Source: Burkholderiales bacterium
Lineage (GTDB): Bacteria > Pseudomonadota > Gammaproteobacteria > Burkholderiales > Burkholderiaceae_C
Reading direction: 5' to 3'
DNA length: 12,253 nt
NCBI GenBank assembly: GCA_947458895.1
Contig: CANHBY010000008.1
Location: forward strand, 1 to 12,253
Part shown: one piece after another, positions 1 to 7,615 of the stretch
How positions within the stretch are numbered: position 1 is the stretch's first letter
How the letters are laid out: every line of letters starts with the position of its first letter
Program-made: the position numbers and the translations under genes
Notes under the pieces: generated by a model
Databases searched by the model: none
The model's input: only the letters and a program-made list of their open reading frames with translations
Told to the model about the DNA's origin: nothing

Positions 1-1280
<1,280 letters not shown>

Positions 1281-1303
1281 TCAGAACGTGAAAGGGAACA
1301 GAG

Positions 1304-1309
1304 ATTGTA
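1304..1309 (-). promoter_or_regulatory. Candidate -10 element for serS
   Basis: The minus strand reads TACAAT here, five of six matches to the sigma-70 -10 consensus, about 36 nt upstream of the serS ATG. No good -35 hexamer lies at 16-18 nt spacing; the nearest TTG-containing hexamer (TTGCGC) is 20 nt away in a GC-rich stretch. It is the only promoter-like element in the ispH-serS gap. Confidence 0.35.
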
Positions 1310-1336
1310 GGCAGCCGTGGTGCACGCGCGCGCAAC

Positions 1337-2290
1337 CTACTGAGAAGCAGCCATGGACTTGTCGCCCAGGCCCAGCGGCAGTGGGAAGCGGATGGTTTCT
1401 TCCATGCCAGGCAGGGTTCGCACACTCACTACACCCAGCGCACGCAGCCGCTCGATCACGCGCTGAACCAGCACTTCAGGGGCAGAAGCGCCGGCCGTAA
1501 GACCCACGCGGGCGCAGCCAACAAACCAGGCATCTTGCAGATCCTCGGCGCTGTCGACCATGTAGGCCGGGGTTCCGAGACGCTCGGCCAGTTCGCGCAG
1601 GCGGGTGCTGTTGGAGCTGGTGGGGCTGCCAACGACTATCACCACATCGACCTGGGGCGACAGGAGTTTCACGGCATCTTGGCGGTTCTGAGTGGCATAA
1701 CAGATGTCTTGTTGCTTGGGCTCGCGCACCTGGGGAAACCGCTGCTTCACCGCAGCCACGATCTCTGCTGCATCATCGACCGACAAAGTGGTTTGGGTGA
1801 CGACGGCGATCTTTTCCAGCTGAGAGAGTTGAACACGGGCCACATCGCTCACGTCTTCAACCAAGTGAATGCCCTCAGTCAGTTGGCCCATGGTGCCCTC
1901 CACCTCGGGATGGCCCTTGTGGCCGATCATGATGAATTCATAGCCTTCGCGGTGAAGCTTGGCCACCTCCACGTGCACCTTGGTGACCAGGGGGCAGGTG
2001 GCATCAAAGATCTGGAAACCGCGCTCCTCGGCTTGCGCCCAAATGGCTTTGGGGACCCCATGGGCGCTGAACACCAGCGTGGCGCCCGGGGGCACATCGT
2101 CCAGGTCTTCGATGAAGATCGCGCCTTTGGCTTTGAGGTCTTCCACCACATAGGTGTTGTGCACGATTTCATGGCGAACGTAGATGGGCGCGCCAAAGCG
2201 CTTGATGGCTCGCTCAACGATTTCGATGGCCCGGTCAACCCCTGCACAAAAACCCCTCGGCTCAGCCAGCAAGATTTCAGAGGTGGGCAT
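1337..2290 (-). CDS. ispH: 4-hydroxy-3-methylbut-2-enyl diphosphate reductase (IspH/LytB)
   Basis: Last enzyme of the MEP pathway: an iron-sulfur enzyme that reduces HMBPP to IPP and DMAPP in the cytosol. The 317-residue protein has the three cluster-binding cysteines in their family contexts: C15 (PRGFCAGVDRA), C99 (DATCPLVTKVH) and C197 (DICYATQNRQ). Substrate-site residues H44, H77, H127, E129, the S225-S226-N227 run and S269 are also present. The frame is open 26 codons further upstream, but the start MPTSEILLAEPRGF at 2290 fits the family length, has GGAG 7 nt upstream, and shares one base with the fkpB stop (TGATG). This points to translational coupling. The fkpB-ispH order is also found in Escherichia coli. 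Confidence 0.98.
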   Translation of the reverse strand: MPTSEILLAEPRGFCAGVDRAIEIVERAIKRFGAPIYVRHEIVHNTYVVEDLKAKGAIFIEDLDDVPPGATLVFSAHGVPKAIWAQAEERGFQIFDATCPLVTKVHVEVAKLHREGYEFIMIGHKGHPEVEGTMGQLTEGIHLVEDVSDVARVQLSQLEKIAVVTQTTLSVDDAAEIVAAVKQRFPQVREPKQQDICYATQNRQDAVKLLSPQVDVVIVVGSPTSSNSTRLRELAERLGTPAYMVDSAEDLQDAWFVGCARVGLTAGASAPEVLVQRVIERLRALGVVSVRTLPGMEETIRFPLPLGLGDKSMAASQ

Positions 2291-2733
2291 CACAGCACTC
2301 CAATCACGTGAACTTCGAAGGTCAGCGGCTGACCAGCCAGGGGGTGGTTGAAGTCGAACAGCACCCACTCATCACCCACCTCCCGCACGGCACCTGCATA
2401 GGCTCCTTGGCCGTTGGGGGTGGGAAACTGAACCACGTCGCCCACCGCGTAGTCCTCGTTCGGGTCGCCGAGTTGTTTGAGCAAGGAGCGCTTCACGCGC
2501 TGGAGCATGTCGGGGTTGCGCTGGCCGAAGGCCTCGCCGGCCGCCAATTCGAAGGTCGCACGCACACCCTCTTGCAGGCCAATGAGATGCTTCTCCATGG
2601 CTGGGGCCAACTCACCCGTGCCCAATGAAAGCGTGGCCGGTTGGTCGTTGAAAGTATTGATGACATCGCGCCCATCGGGCCCGGCCAAGCGATAGTGAAG
2701 AGTCAGGAAAGACCCAGCATGAATGGCACTCAC
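2290..2733 (-). CDS. fkpB: FKBP-type peptidyl-prolyl isomerase, SlpA/FkpB type
   Basis: Cytoplasmic prolyl isomerase and probable chaperone of the SlpA subfamily, in which a small FKBP domain carries an inserted IF domain. I chose the GTG at 2733: AAGGA lies 5 nt upstream and the resulting 147 residues match the usual size of about 150. The open frame reaches 2913, but that would overlap the divergent radC. Visible family marks are the first strand (TLHYRLAG, residues 11-18), LGTGELAPAMEKHLIGL at about 37-53, FGQRNPDML in the insert, and the highly conserved DFNHPLAGQ near residues 127-135. There is no signal peptide. Its stop overlaps the ispH start by one base, so the two are probably one transcript. 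No direct functional link to IspH is established. Confidence 0.93.
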   Translation of the reverse strand: MSAIHAGSFLTLHYRLAGPDGRDVINTFNDQPATLSLGTGELAPAMEKHLIGLQEGVRATFELAAGEAFGQRNPDMLQRVKRSLLKQLGDPNEDYAVGDVVQFPTPNGQGAYAGAVREVGDEWVLFDFNHPLAGQPLTFEVHVIGVL

Positions 2734-2812
2734 AACATTCCTTAAAGGGTAATTTAAACGCGATTTTAGAGGGTAGGAAGGCAAGCGGGGGTCCGCACAA
2801 TCTTGGCTACCC
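2734..2812. other. Divergent intergenic region between fkpB and radC
   Basis: This 79-bp gap must hold the promoters of both the fkpB-ispH and the radC-smr units. Its fkpB-proximal half is AT-rich. The minus strand has TAAAAT (2763-2768) and TTTAAATT as possible -10 elements, but neither has a convincing -35 at normal spacing. On the plus strand CACAAT lies close to the radC start. No operator-like palindrome is evident. Confidence 0.4.
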
Positions 2813-3478
2813 ATGAAAGACATCCCTTCCAACATTCGCCCACGCGAAAAACTCCTCGCCCAGGGGCCCCAGTCCTTGGCCGATGCCGAGCTGCTCGCTC
2901 TGTTGCTGCGCACCGGTTACCGAGGCACCCCTGTACTTCAATTCGCCCAGCAATTGCTGGATCAATGCGGTGGCCTGCCGGGCTTGCTGGGGGCCACGCT
3001 TGAGCCACAGCGTATCAAAGGTTTAGGGCCTGCCAAGCGAGCTGAGATGGCGGCGGTCATGGAACTGGCTCGGCGCTCGCTCCTGAGCCAGCTGCAACAA
3101 CACACGGTGTTGTCGTCGGTGGCGCAGGTCAGGGCCTTTGTGGGCATGAAGCTCAGCGCCCTGCCCCATGAGGTCTTTGCGGTGCTGTTTCTGGACGCCC
3201 AACATCGTTTGATTCAATGGGAGGAAATGTTTCGTGGCACCATCACACAAACGAGTGTCTATCCACGCGAAATTGTGAAGCGATGCCTGAGCTTGAATGC
3301 CTGTGCCGTAATTTTGGTGCACAACCACCCTTCCGGCGTGGCAGAGCCCTCAAGGGCCGATGAGCACCTCACGCAGCAGTTGCAAGCGGCCCTGAGGCTG
3401 GTCGATGTGAGGGTGCTCGATCACCTGGTGGTGGGGGGCTCTGAGGTGGTTTCGTTCACTGAGCGTGGTTTGATGTGA
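2813..3478 (+). CDS. radC: RadC family MPN+/JAB-domain protein
   Basis: A 221-residue protein of the RadC (UPF0758) family, close to the usual 224. The N-terminal part has a helix-hairpin-helix-like segment ([12 protein letters not shown], about 68-79). The C-terminal half is an MPN+/JAMM domain with the metal-binding signature H170-N-H172, then seven residues, S180 and D183; E120 is a candidate for the upstream catalytic glutamate. All residues expected for a zinc metallo-hydrolase are therefore present. The name comes from an E. coli mutation; a direct role in recombinational repair is not supported for the family and the substrate is unknown. The ATG at 2813 matches the family N-terminus, although the ribosome binding site is weak. 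It is followed closely by the Smr-domain gene on the same strand. Confidence 0.95.
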   Translation: MKDIPSNIRPREKLLAQGPQSLADAELLALLLRTGYRGTPVLQFAQQLLDQCGGLPGLLGATLEPQRIKGLGPAKRAEMAAVMELARRSLLSQLQQHTVLSSVAQVRAFVGMKLSALPHEVFAVLFLDAQHRLIQWEEMFRGTITQTSVYPREIVKRCLSLNACAVILVHNHPSGVAEPSRADEHLTQQLQAALRLVDVRVLDHLVVGGSEVVSFTERGLM

Positions 3479-3498
3479 TTCCAAACACAGGGGTCAAA

Positions 3499-4152
3499 AT
3501 GCCTTCCAAACATGCCCTCCAGGGGCTGCAAGCCTTGCAAGATATCAAGGTCGCTCTTGCCGAGGCCGCCAAGGCACAGAAGGCAGCGGAGGCAGCCGCC
3601 AAAGCAGCGGCTGAGCGTGCAGAGCAAGAGCGCCACTTGTTCACCCGCAGCGTGGGGCCCGTGACGCCATTGAAGCCCTCACATCAAGCCCTGCGCCCCT
3701 TGATCAAAAGCTCCCAACCGCCGCCGTGGCCCTTTCAACGCGAGAAAGACGAAGCCGCCGTGATGACCGATGCACTGTCTGACGAGATGGATGTCGAGTC
3801 CCTCCTAGAAACCGATGAGGACCTGTCCTTCCGGCGCAGTGATATCGGCCCTGATATCGTCAAACGTTTGCGCAAAGGGGTCTGGGCCATCGAGGCGCAA
3901 CTGGATCTGCACGGCCTGCGCCGCGATGAGGCCCGTGAGGCAGTCAATCAGTTTTTCAGGTCAGCGGTTCAAAAGCGGCTGCGCTGCGTGCGTGTGGTGC
4001 ACGGCAAGGGGCACGGGTCGCCGGGCCGAACACCGGTTCTGAAGGACAAGGTCAAACGCTGGCTGGTGCAAAAATCAGAGGTGATGGCTTTTGTGCAGGC
4101 GCGCGCCATGGATGGAGGCAACGGCGCATTGGTCGTGCTACTGCGGCCTTGA
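3499..4152 (+). CDS. Smr-domain protein (SmrB-like endonuclease candidate)
   Basis: A protein of 217 residues. Residues about 5-47 are a charged Ala/Lys/Glu-rich helix, probably coiled coil, followed by a Pro-containing linker and an acidic stretch (about 90-110). The Smr domain occupies about 132-217, with LDLHGL (135-140), VVHGKGHG (167-173) and GGNGALVVLL (206-215). In E. coli SmrB the DLH motif belongs to a nuclease that cuts mRNA between collided ribosomes; a similar role here is inference. The ATG at 3499 has AGGGG 5 nt upstream. An in-frame GTG at 3475 would instead overlap the radC stop by 4 nt (GTGA) and add eight residues; its ribosome binding site is poor. The gene probably shares a transcript with radC and converges on the flhG-like gene. 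Confidence 0.88.
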   Translation: MPSKHALQGLQALQDIKVALAEAAKAQKAAEAAAKAAAERAEQERHLFTRSVGPVTPLKPSHQALRPLIKSSQPPPWPFQREKDEAAVMTDALSDEMDVESLLETDEDLSFRRSDIGPDIVKRLRKGVWAIEAQLDLHGLRRDEAREAVNQFFRSAVQKRLRCVRVVHGKGHGSPGRTPVLKDKVKRWLVQKSEVMAFVQARAMDGGNGALVVLLRP

Positions 4153-4179
4153 CGCCGCTGATTGTCACGCTCGGCCGCC

Positions 4180-5013
4180 TCAGGGGCTCAGGTTTTCAGC
4201 GACGGCCCGAATGCCCCTGGCGGCCTCACAACCCGGCACCCAGTCGAGCAAGAGCCGACGCTTTTGAATGGCCTCACGCACCGAGAGATCGATCGGAATT
4301 TCACCCAGCAAATCCAGGCGCAAAGGGGTTTCGCCAATGGCATAGGACAAATTCGGGTTCACGAATCGATCCACCACTTGCTGCAATTGACCACGAATGA
4401 CACGGCCATCACCCACCCGATTCACTTGATTGACCACCAGCTTGATGTTTCGCCGGTTTTGCTGCGAGGCCAACACCTTGATGGTGGCGTAGGCGTCGGT
4501 GAGTGAGGTGGGCTCGGGCGTTGCCACAATCAGTACGTCATCGGCCAATGAAATCGCGTAGAGCACCACGTCCGAGATACCGGCTCCAGTGTCGAGCAGG
4601 ATGCGGTCGAAACGGGGCGCCACCTGCTGAATGACCGCTAGGAGTTTCTCGCGCACATCAGCCGTAAGGCGCGAATACTCGACCATGCCAGAGCCCGCCA
4701 AAAGAACAGAAAACCCCCCCGGCGCAGGCAAAATGGCTTGCTCCAGGGTGGCCTTGTGGGTGAAAACATCGTGCAGGGTGATCTTGGGGAAAAGATTGAG
4801 AACCACGTCCAGGTTGGCCAATCCCAGATCAGCATCCAAGACCAGGACCTTCTCGCCACGCTTGGCCAAAGCGGCGGCCAAATTGGCAGAGAGAAACGTT
4901 TTTCCCACCCCGCCCTTGCCACTGCTGATGGCCATGATGCGGGCACGGCCTGTGGGCGGGGAGGCCGCAGGAGAAGTGGCTGCTTTGGGCGTCGTGTCAA
5001 ATAACGTGCTCAT
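4180..5013 (-). CDS. flhG: MinD/ParA-family ATPase, FlhG/FleN-like
   Basis: A 277-residue P-loop ATPase of the MinD/ParA group. FlhG/FleN members set the number and position of flagella, usually with the GTPase FlhF or as anti-activators of FleQ-type regulators. The deviant Walker A motif is SGKGGVGKT (31-39) with signature lysine K33 and P-loop K38. DADLGLANLD (60-69) and the Walker B region ILLDTGAG (138-145) follow. PTSLTDAYATIKVL resembles the FleN region PTSITDAYALIKLL. About 25 Pro/Ala/Thr-rich residues precede the core. I see neither the N-terminal DQAxxLR-type motif of many FlhG proteins nor a clear C-terminal amphipathic membrane helix. The ATG at 5013 overlaps the upstream cyclase stop by 4 nt (ATGA). 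MinD proper is less likely, as no minC or minE is adjacent. Confidence 0.82.
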   Translation of the reverse strand: MSTLFDTTPKAATSPAASPPTGRARIMAISSGKGGVGKTFLSANLAAALAKRGEKVLVLDADLGLANLDVVLNLFPKITLHDVFTHKATLEQAILPAPGGFSVLLAGSGMVEYSRLTADVREKLLAVIQQVAPRFDRILLDTGAGISDVVLYAISLADDVLIVATPEPTSLTDAYATIKVLASQQNRRNIKLVVNQVNRVGDGRVIRGQLQQVVDRFVNPNLSYAIGETPLRLDLLGEIPIDLSVREAIQKRRLLLDWVPGCEAARGIRAVAENLSP

Positions 5014-5708
5014 TCAGGATCCTCAAACTGCAACAGCGTGCCCAGCAGCAAGCCTTTCTCTTCGGCACTGACGCTGGGCATGGCAGGTTGCTCCAGGCAA
5101 GCCCGGTTGCGGCCTTCTGCTTTGGCACGGTAAAGCTGCCGATCGGCGCGCTCGATCCACAGGGGTGCCGATGAACGCACCCACTGGGGCGCAAAGGCGC
5201 CCCCTAGACTGATGGTGGCGCGAACCACCACCCCTGGCGCCACCGTCACAGACAAGGCCTGTACCTTGGCACGAATGCGCTCAGCCACCGCTTGGGCAAA
5301 AGCCGGTGGGCAGTTGGGCAGGATGATGGCGAACTCTTCGCCGCCAAAGCGCGCCACGGTGTCCATCGGACGAACGCAATCTTGCAGGACTTTGGCCACC
5401 GCCTTGAGCATCACATCGCCCGCAGCATGGCCGTAGGTGTCGTTGATTTTTTTAAAATGGTCGACGTCGGCCATCAATACCAGCGCTGGCTCGCCCGCAC
5501 GCGCCACCCGATCGATTTCACGGGCCAAGGCCAACTCAAACTGGCGGCGGTTCGCTTGACCGGTCAGGGCGTCACGGCTGGAAAGATCACAGAGCCCATC
5601 AATGACGAGCTGCAGCCAAGGTGCTGATCCCACCTCAAGCTCAGGAGGAAAGGCAAAACCTGCCTGCTCTAGAAGTTGCAAAGCGGTGCCGAATTGAAGA
5701 TCAGTCAT
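5010..5708 (-). CDS. GGDEF-domain diguanylate cyclase
   Basis: Predicted to make cyclic di-GMP from two GTP. The 232-residue protein has a short N-terminal helical part (1-40) with no membrane segment or PAS/REC domain, then a GGDEF domain. Visible features are DALTGQANRR (46-55), the metal-binding and substrate region around D81-D83 with HFKKIND, and the active site GGEEF (122-126). An inhibitory I-site RPMD (113-116) lies exactly five residues upstream, so product feedback inhibition is likely. No EAL or HD-GYP domain is present. The frame is open to 5855, but the ATG at 5708 fits the domain start and has GGA about 8 nt upstream. The stop overlaps the FlhG-like start in ATGA, suggesting coupled translation and a joint motility role. 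Confidence 0.9.
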   Translation of the reverse strand: MTDLQFGTALQLLEQAGFAFPPELEVGSAPWLQLVIDGLCDLSSRDALTGQANRRQFELALAREIDRVARAGEPALVLMADVDHFKKINDTYGHAAGDVMLKAVAKVLQDCVRPMDTVARFGGEEFAIILPNCPPAFAQAVAERIRAKVQALSVTVAPGVVVRATISLGGAFAPQWVRSSAPLWIERADRQLYRAKAEGRNRACLEQPAMPSVSAEEKGLLLGTLLQFEDPE

Positions 5709-5794
5709 CGGCTGTTCCAGCGGGCGAAATTCAAGGGTGTCGGTGGGGAAGTTGGCAACCAAACCGCAGTGCTTCTTATGGCAGGTGAGTGTAA

Positions 5795-5980
5795 ATGAAT
5801 CGATCCACGCACCGAGAAAAAAAGCCGCAGCCATCTGATGGCAACACGACAGCATTTATGCACAAAAAATCATCACGGCGCGCGAAAAAAGTCCCACAAA
5901 TCAAAAAAGCCTGTGAATACCAAGCTCATTTGGCCACCAAGAAGATTCAAGAACGCAAAACTAGCGTCGATATAAAGTGA
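5795..5980 (+). CDS. Doubtful small basic ORF, 61 residues
   Basis: I do not recognise this product. Its ATG is preceded by AGGTGA ending 6 nt upstream, a good match to the anti-Shine-Dalgarno sequence. The predicted peptide has 12 Lys and 5 Arg against 5 acidic residues, clustered as KKSSRRAKK and similar runs, with no signal peptide or membrane segment. Such a composition could suit a nucleic-acid-binding peptide, but it also arises by chance where A-rich DNA is read as Lys codons. The end of the ORF overlaps the candidate FliA promoter of cheR, which argues somewhat against it being coding. Confidence 0.2.
   Translation: MNRSTHREKKPQPSDGNTTAFMHKKSSRRAKKVPQIKKACEYQAHLATKKIQERKTSVDIK
5817..5842 (-). 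terminator. Hairpin plus T7 run in cyclase leader (attenuator-like)
   Basis: Read on the minus strand, an inverted repeat GCCATC-A-GATGGC (5842 to 5830) is followed by six bases and then seven T residues (5823 to 5817). It lies about 110 nt upstream of the cyclase ATG, so it could end or attenuate transcripts before the cyclase-flhG genes. The 6-nt gap between stem and T run is long for an intrinsic terminator and the stem is short. Confidence 0.22.
5947..5973 (+). promoter_or_regulatory. Candidate sigma-28 (FliA) promoter for cheRDB
   Basis: The plus strand reads TCAAGAAC, then exactly 11 bases, then GTCGATAT. The enterobacterial FliA consensus is TAAAGTTT-N11-GCCGATAA. Six of eight -10 bases and four of the first five -35 bases match, at the correct spacing. 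It ends about 95 nt upstream of the cheR ATG and points towards it. FliA control of chemotaxis adaptation genes is well known, so the context supports the match. Confidence 0.5.
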
Positions 5981-6068
5981 AGAACCACGAGTTGGTGTGG
6001 CTGTTCCGTGAGCCTTCGGGCTGTTGTCTGTGACCTTGGTACCGCCCTGAACTGCATTGGGAGCTTCT

Positions 6069-6950
6069 ATGAGCATTTTGACACCCGCTGGCTTTTCAGC
6101 ACCCGCACTCGAGGTGGCCTCTGAAAAAATTGACGACGAGTTTGAGTACTCCCCTGCCGATTTTCAGCGAATCCGTAGCCTGATCTACGAACACGCCGGG
6201 ATCAACCTGCACCCTGGCAAGCATGCGATGGTTTACAGCCGGGTGTCGCGCCGCTTGCGTGTAACAGGGCACAAGTCTTTTGGCCACTACCTCAAGGCGC
6301 TGCAGAGTGGCAAGGGGGATGCGGCCGACAACGAGTGGCAAGAATTCGTCAATTGCCTGACCACGAATTTGACCTCCTTTTTCCGCGAGGGGCATCACTT
6401 CGTGGAACTCGCAAAGGCCCTGACGGCCCACGGCAATGAGCCCATACGGATTTGGTGCAATGCCGCATCAACTGGGGAAGAGCCCTACTCGCTGGCCATG
6501 ACGGTCGTGGAGACGTTGGGCCCCAGGGCCCCAGTCAAGATCATTTGCAGCGATATTGACACCCAAGTTCTGGCAACTGCACGCGCAGGGACCTACTTAG
6601 CAGAGGCGAGGGGTTTATCACCCGAGCGATTGCAGAAGCATTTTTTACGCGGCAAAGGCGAAAACATCGGCCGCATACGCATCAAGCCCGAAGTAGCCCG
6701 CTTCGTGGAGTTTCGGACCCATAACCTGATGGATTCGCATTGGTCACTCGGAGAACCCTTCGACTATGTGTTTTGCCGTAACGTGATGATCTACTTTGAC
6801 GATAAATCACAACGCGAAGTACTTCAGCGTATCCACGCCACGATGAAGCCTCGCAGCACACTGTTCGTTGGGCATTCAGAGAATTTCACTGACTCCAAAG
6901 ATCTGTTCATCCTTCAAGGCAAAACAGTCTACCTTAGGACGCAAAAATGA
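6069..6950 (+). CDS. cheR: Chemotaxis protein methyltransferase CheR
   Basis: Methylates glutamate residues of membrane chemoreceptors with S-adenosylmethionine, giving adaptation together with CheB. The protein has 293 residues (E. coli CheR has 286). The helical N-terminal domain spans about 28-110, with NLTSFFRE at 100-107. The SAM-binding Rossmann domain follows: NAASTGEEPYSLAM (131-144), SDID (161-164), and FCRNVMIYF (235-243), followed by GHSEN. The ATG at 6069 is chosen because GGGAG lies 5 nt upstream; an in-frame TTG at 6057 is less likely. It is first in an operon with cheD, whose start overlaps the cheR stop (ATGA). There is no C-terminal TPR extension, so it looks like the classical chemotaxis type. 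Confidence 0.97.
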   Translation: MSILTPAGFSAPALEVASEKIDDEFEYSPADFQRIRSLIYEHAGINLHPGKHAMVYSRVSRRLRVTGHKSFGHYLKALQSGKGDAADNEWQEFVNCLTTNLTSFFREGHHFVELAKALTAHGNEPIRIWCNAASTGEEPYSLAMTVVETLGPRAPVKIICSDIDTQVLATARAGTYLAEARGLSPERLQKHFLRGKGENIGRIRIKPEVARFVEFRTHNLMDSHWSLGEPFDYVFCRNVMIYFDDKSQREVLQRIHATMKPRSTLFVGHSENFTDSKDLFILQGKTVYLRTQK

Positions 6951-7588
6951 TCCCACAATCTATGCCCGCTGGCTCGGCAAGGCTGCAGTATCTGCGTGCG
7001 CAAAGCCGAAAGCCGGGTGAGGCCTCCTTCTTTTACTATGAGAACCACTTCAAAAATGAAGCTGTCAAGGTGCTGCCCGGTGAATACTTCGTGTCAACGG
7101 AAGACATCCTGATTTTGACGACCCTGGGCTCTTGCATTGCTGCCTGCCTTTGGGATCGTGTGGCCAAGGTCGGCGGAATGAATCACTTCATGTTGCCTGA
7201 GGGCTCAGGCGACTCGGGCCGCTACGGCTCATTTGCCATGGAACTTCTGATGAATGAACTGTTCAAAATGGGCGCCACCCGCAGCACGCTGGAGGCCAAA
7301 GTGTTTGGCGGCGGTCAAGTGATTAGCTCCATTAATCCGAAGGACAGCGTGGGCGAAAAAAATACTTCCTTCGTACTCGATTATCTGAAAACAGAACGCA
7401 TCGCCTTGGTTTCCAAAGATGTGCTTGATGTCTATGCCCGCAAGGTCTGCTTCTTGCCGGCCACTGGCAAGGCCATGGTCAAGCGCATATCCACCAGCAA
7501 CGCGGCGGGGCTGGAGGCACAAGAGCACCGGGCAGCTCAAATAATTGTCCCTCCAGGTACTGGAGGCGGGTCTGTCGTACTGTTCTGA
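6947..7588 (+). CDS. cheD: Chemoreceptor glutamine deamidase CheD
   Basis: Deamidates specific glutamines of chemoreceptors to glutamate, preparing methylation sites and tuning receptor output; in some bacteria it also interacts with CheC or other phosphatases. The 213-residue protein has the catalytic Cys63 in TLGSC (59-63) and His80 in GGMNHFMLP (76-84). The 17-residue spacing equals that of the Thermotoga maritima active site (C27, H44). VFGGGQV and a conserved NPKDSVGEKN segment follow. An N-terminal extension of about 36 residues precedes the core, and a Gly-rich tail ends the protein. The ATG overlaps the cheR stop by 4 nt. No cheC is visible nearby. Confidence 0.95.
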   Translation: MIPQSMPAGSARLQYLRAQSRKPGEASFFYYENHFKNEAVKVLPGEYFVSTEDILILTTLGSCIAACLWDRVAKVGGMNHFMLPEGSGDSGRYGSFAMELLMNELFKMGATRSTLEAKVFGGGQVISSINPKDSVGEKNTSFVLDYLKTERIALVSKDVLDVYARKVCFLPATGKAMVKRISTSNAAGLEAQEHRAAQIIVPPGTGGGSVVLF

Positions 7589-7615
7589 TCAAGAAAGTCA
7601 CTAGAGGATCTAACC

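Larger units (their letters stand above)
5709..6068. other. Divergent intergenic region between cyclase and cheR
   Basis: This 360-bp gap separates the minus-strand cyclase-flhG pair from the plus-strand cheRDB operon. Its middle (about 5850-5960) is A-rich compared with the flanks. It contains a doubtful small basic ORF (5795-5980), a hairpin followed by a T run as read on the minus strand (5817-5842), a candidate FliA promoter facing cheR (5947-5973), and a short UUCG-capped hairpin in the cheR leader (6011-6022). No convincing sigma-70 promoter for the cyclase was found. Confidence 0.6.

Noticed and set aside
1535..2311. Long plus-strand open frame of 258 codons opposite ispH
   Set aside because: It lies antisense to a fully recognisable ispH and has no family features; long antisense frames are expected from third-position GC bias.
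2291..2368. Longer ispH start 26 codons upstream
   Set aside because: The extra residues have no family match and overlap fkpB; the ATG at 2290 has a ribosome binding site and the conserved N-terminus.
2734..2913. N-terminal extension of the FKBP frame
   Set aside because: The extension would overlap the radC start on the other strand; the GTG at 2733 with AAGGA upstream gives the family length.
4143..4178. Inverted repeat GCGGCC/GGCCGC between the convergent smr and flhG-like genes
   Set aside because: The loop is 24 nt and no T run follows on either strand, so it is not a convincing terminator; GC-rich hexamers recur by chance.
5873..6076. Minus-strand open frame of 67 codons overlapping the cheR start
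   Set aside because: It begins inside cheR, runs antisense through the candidate FliA promoter, and has no motif.
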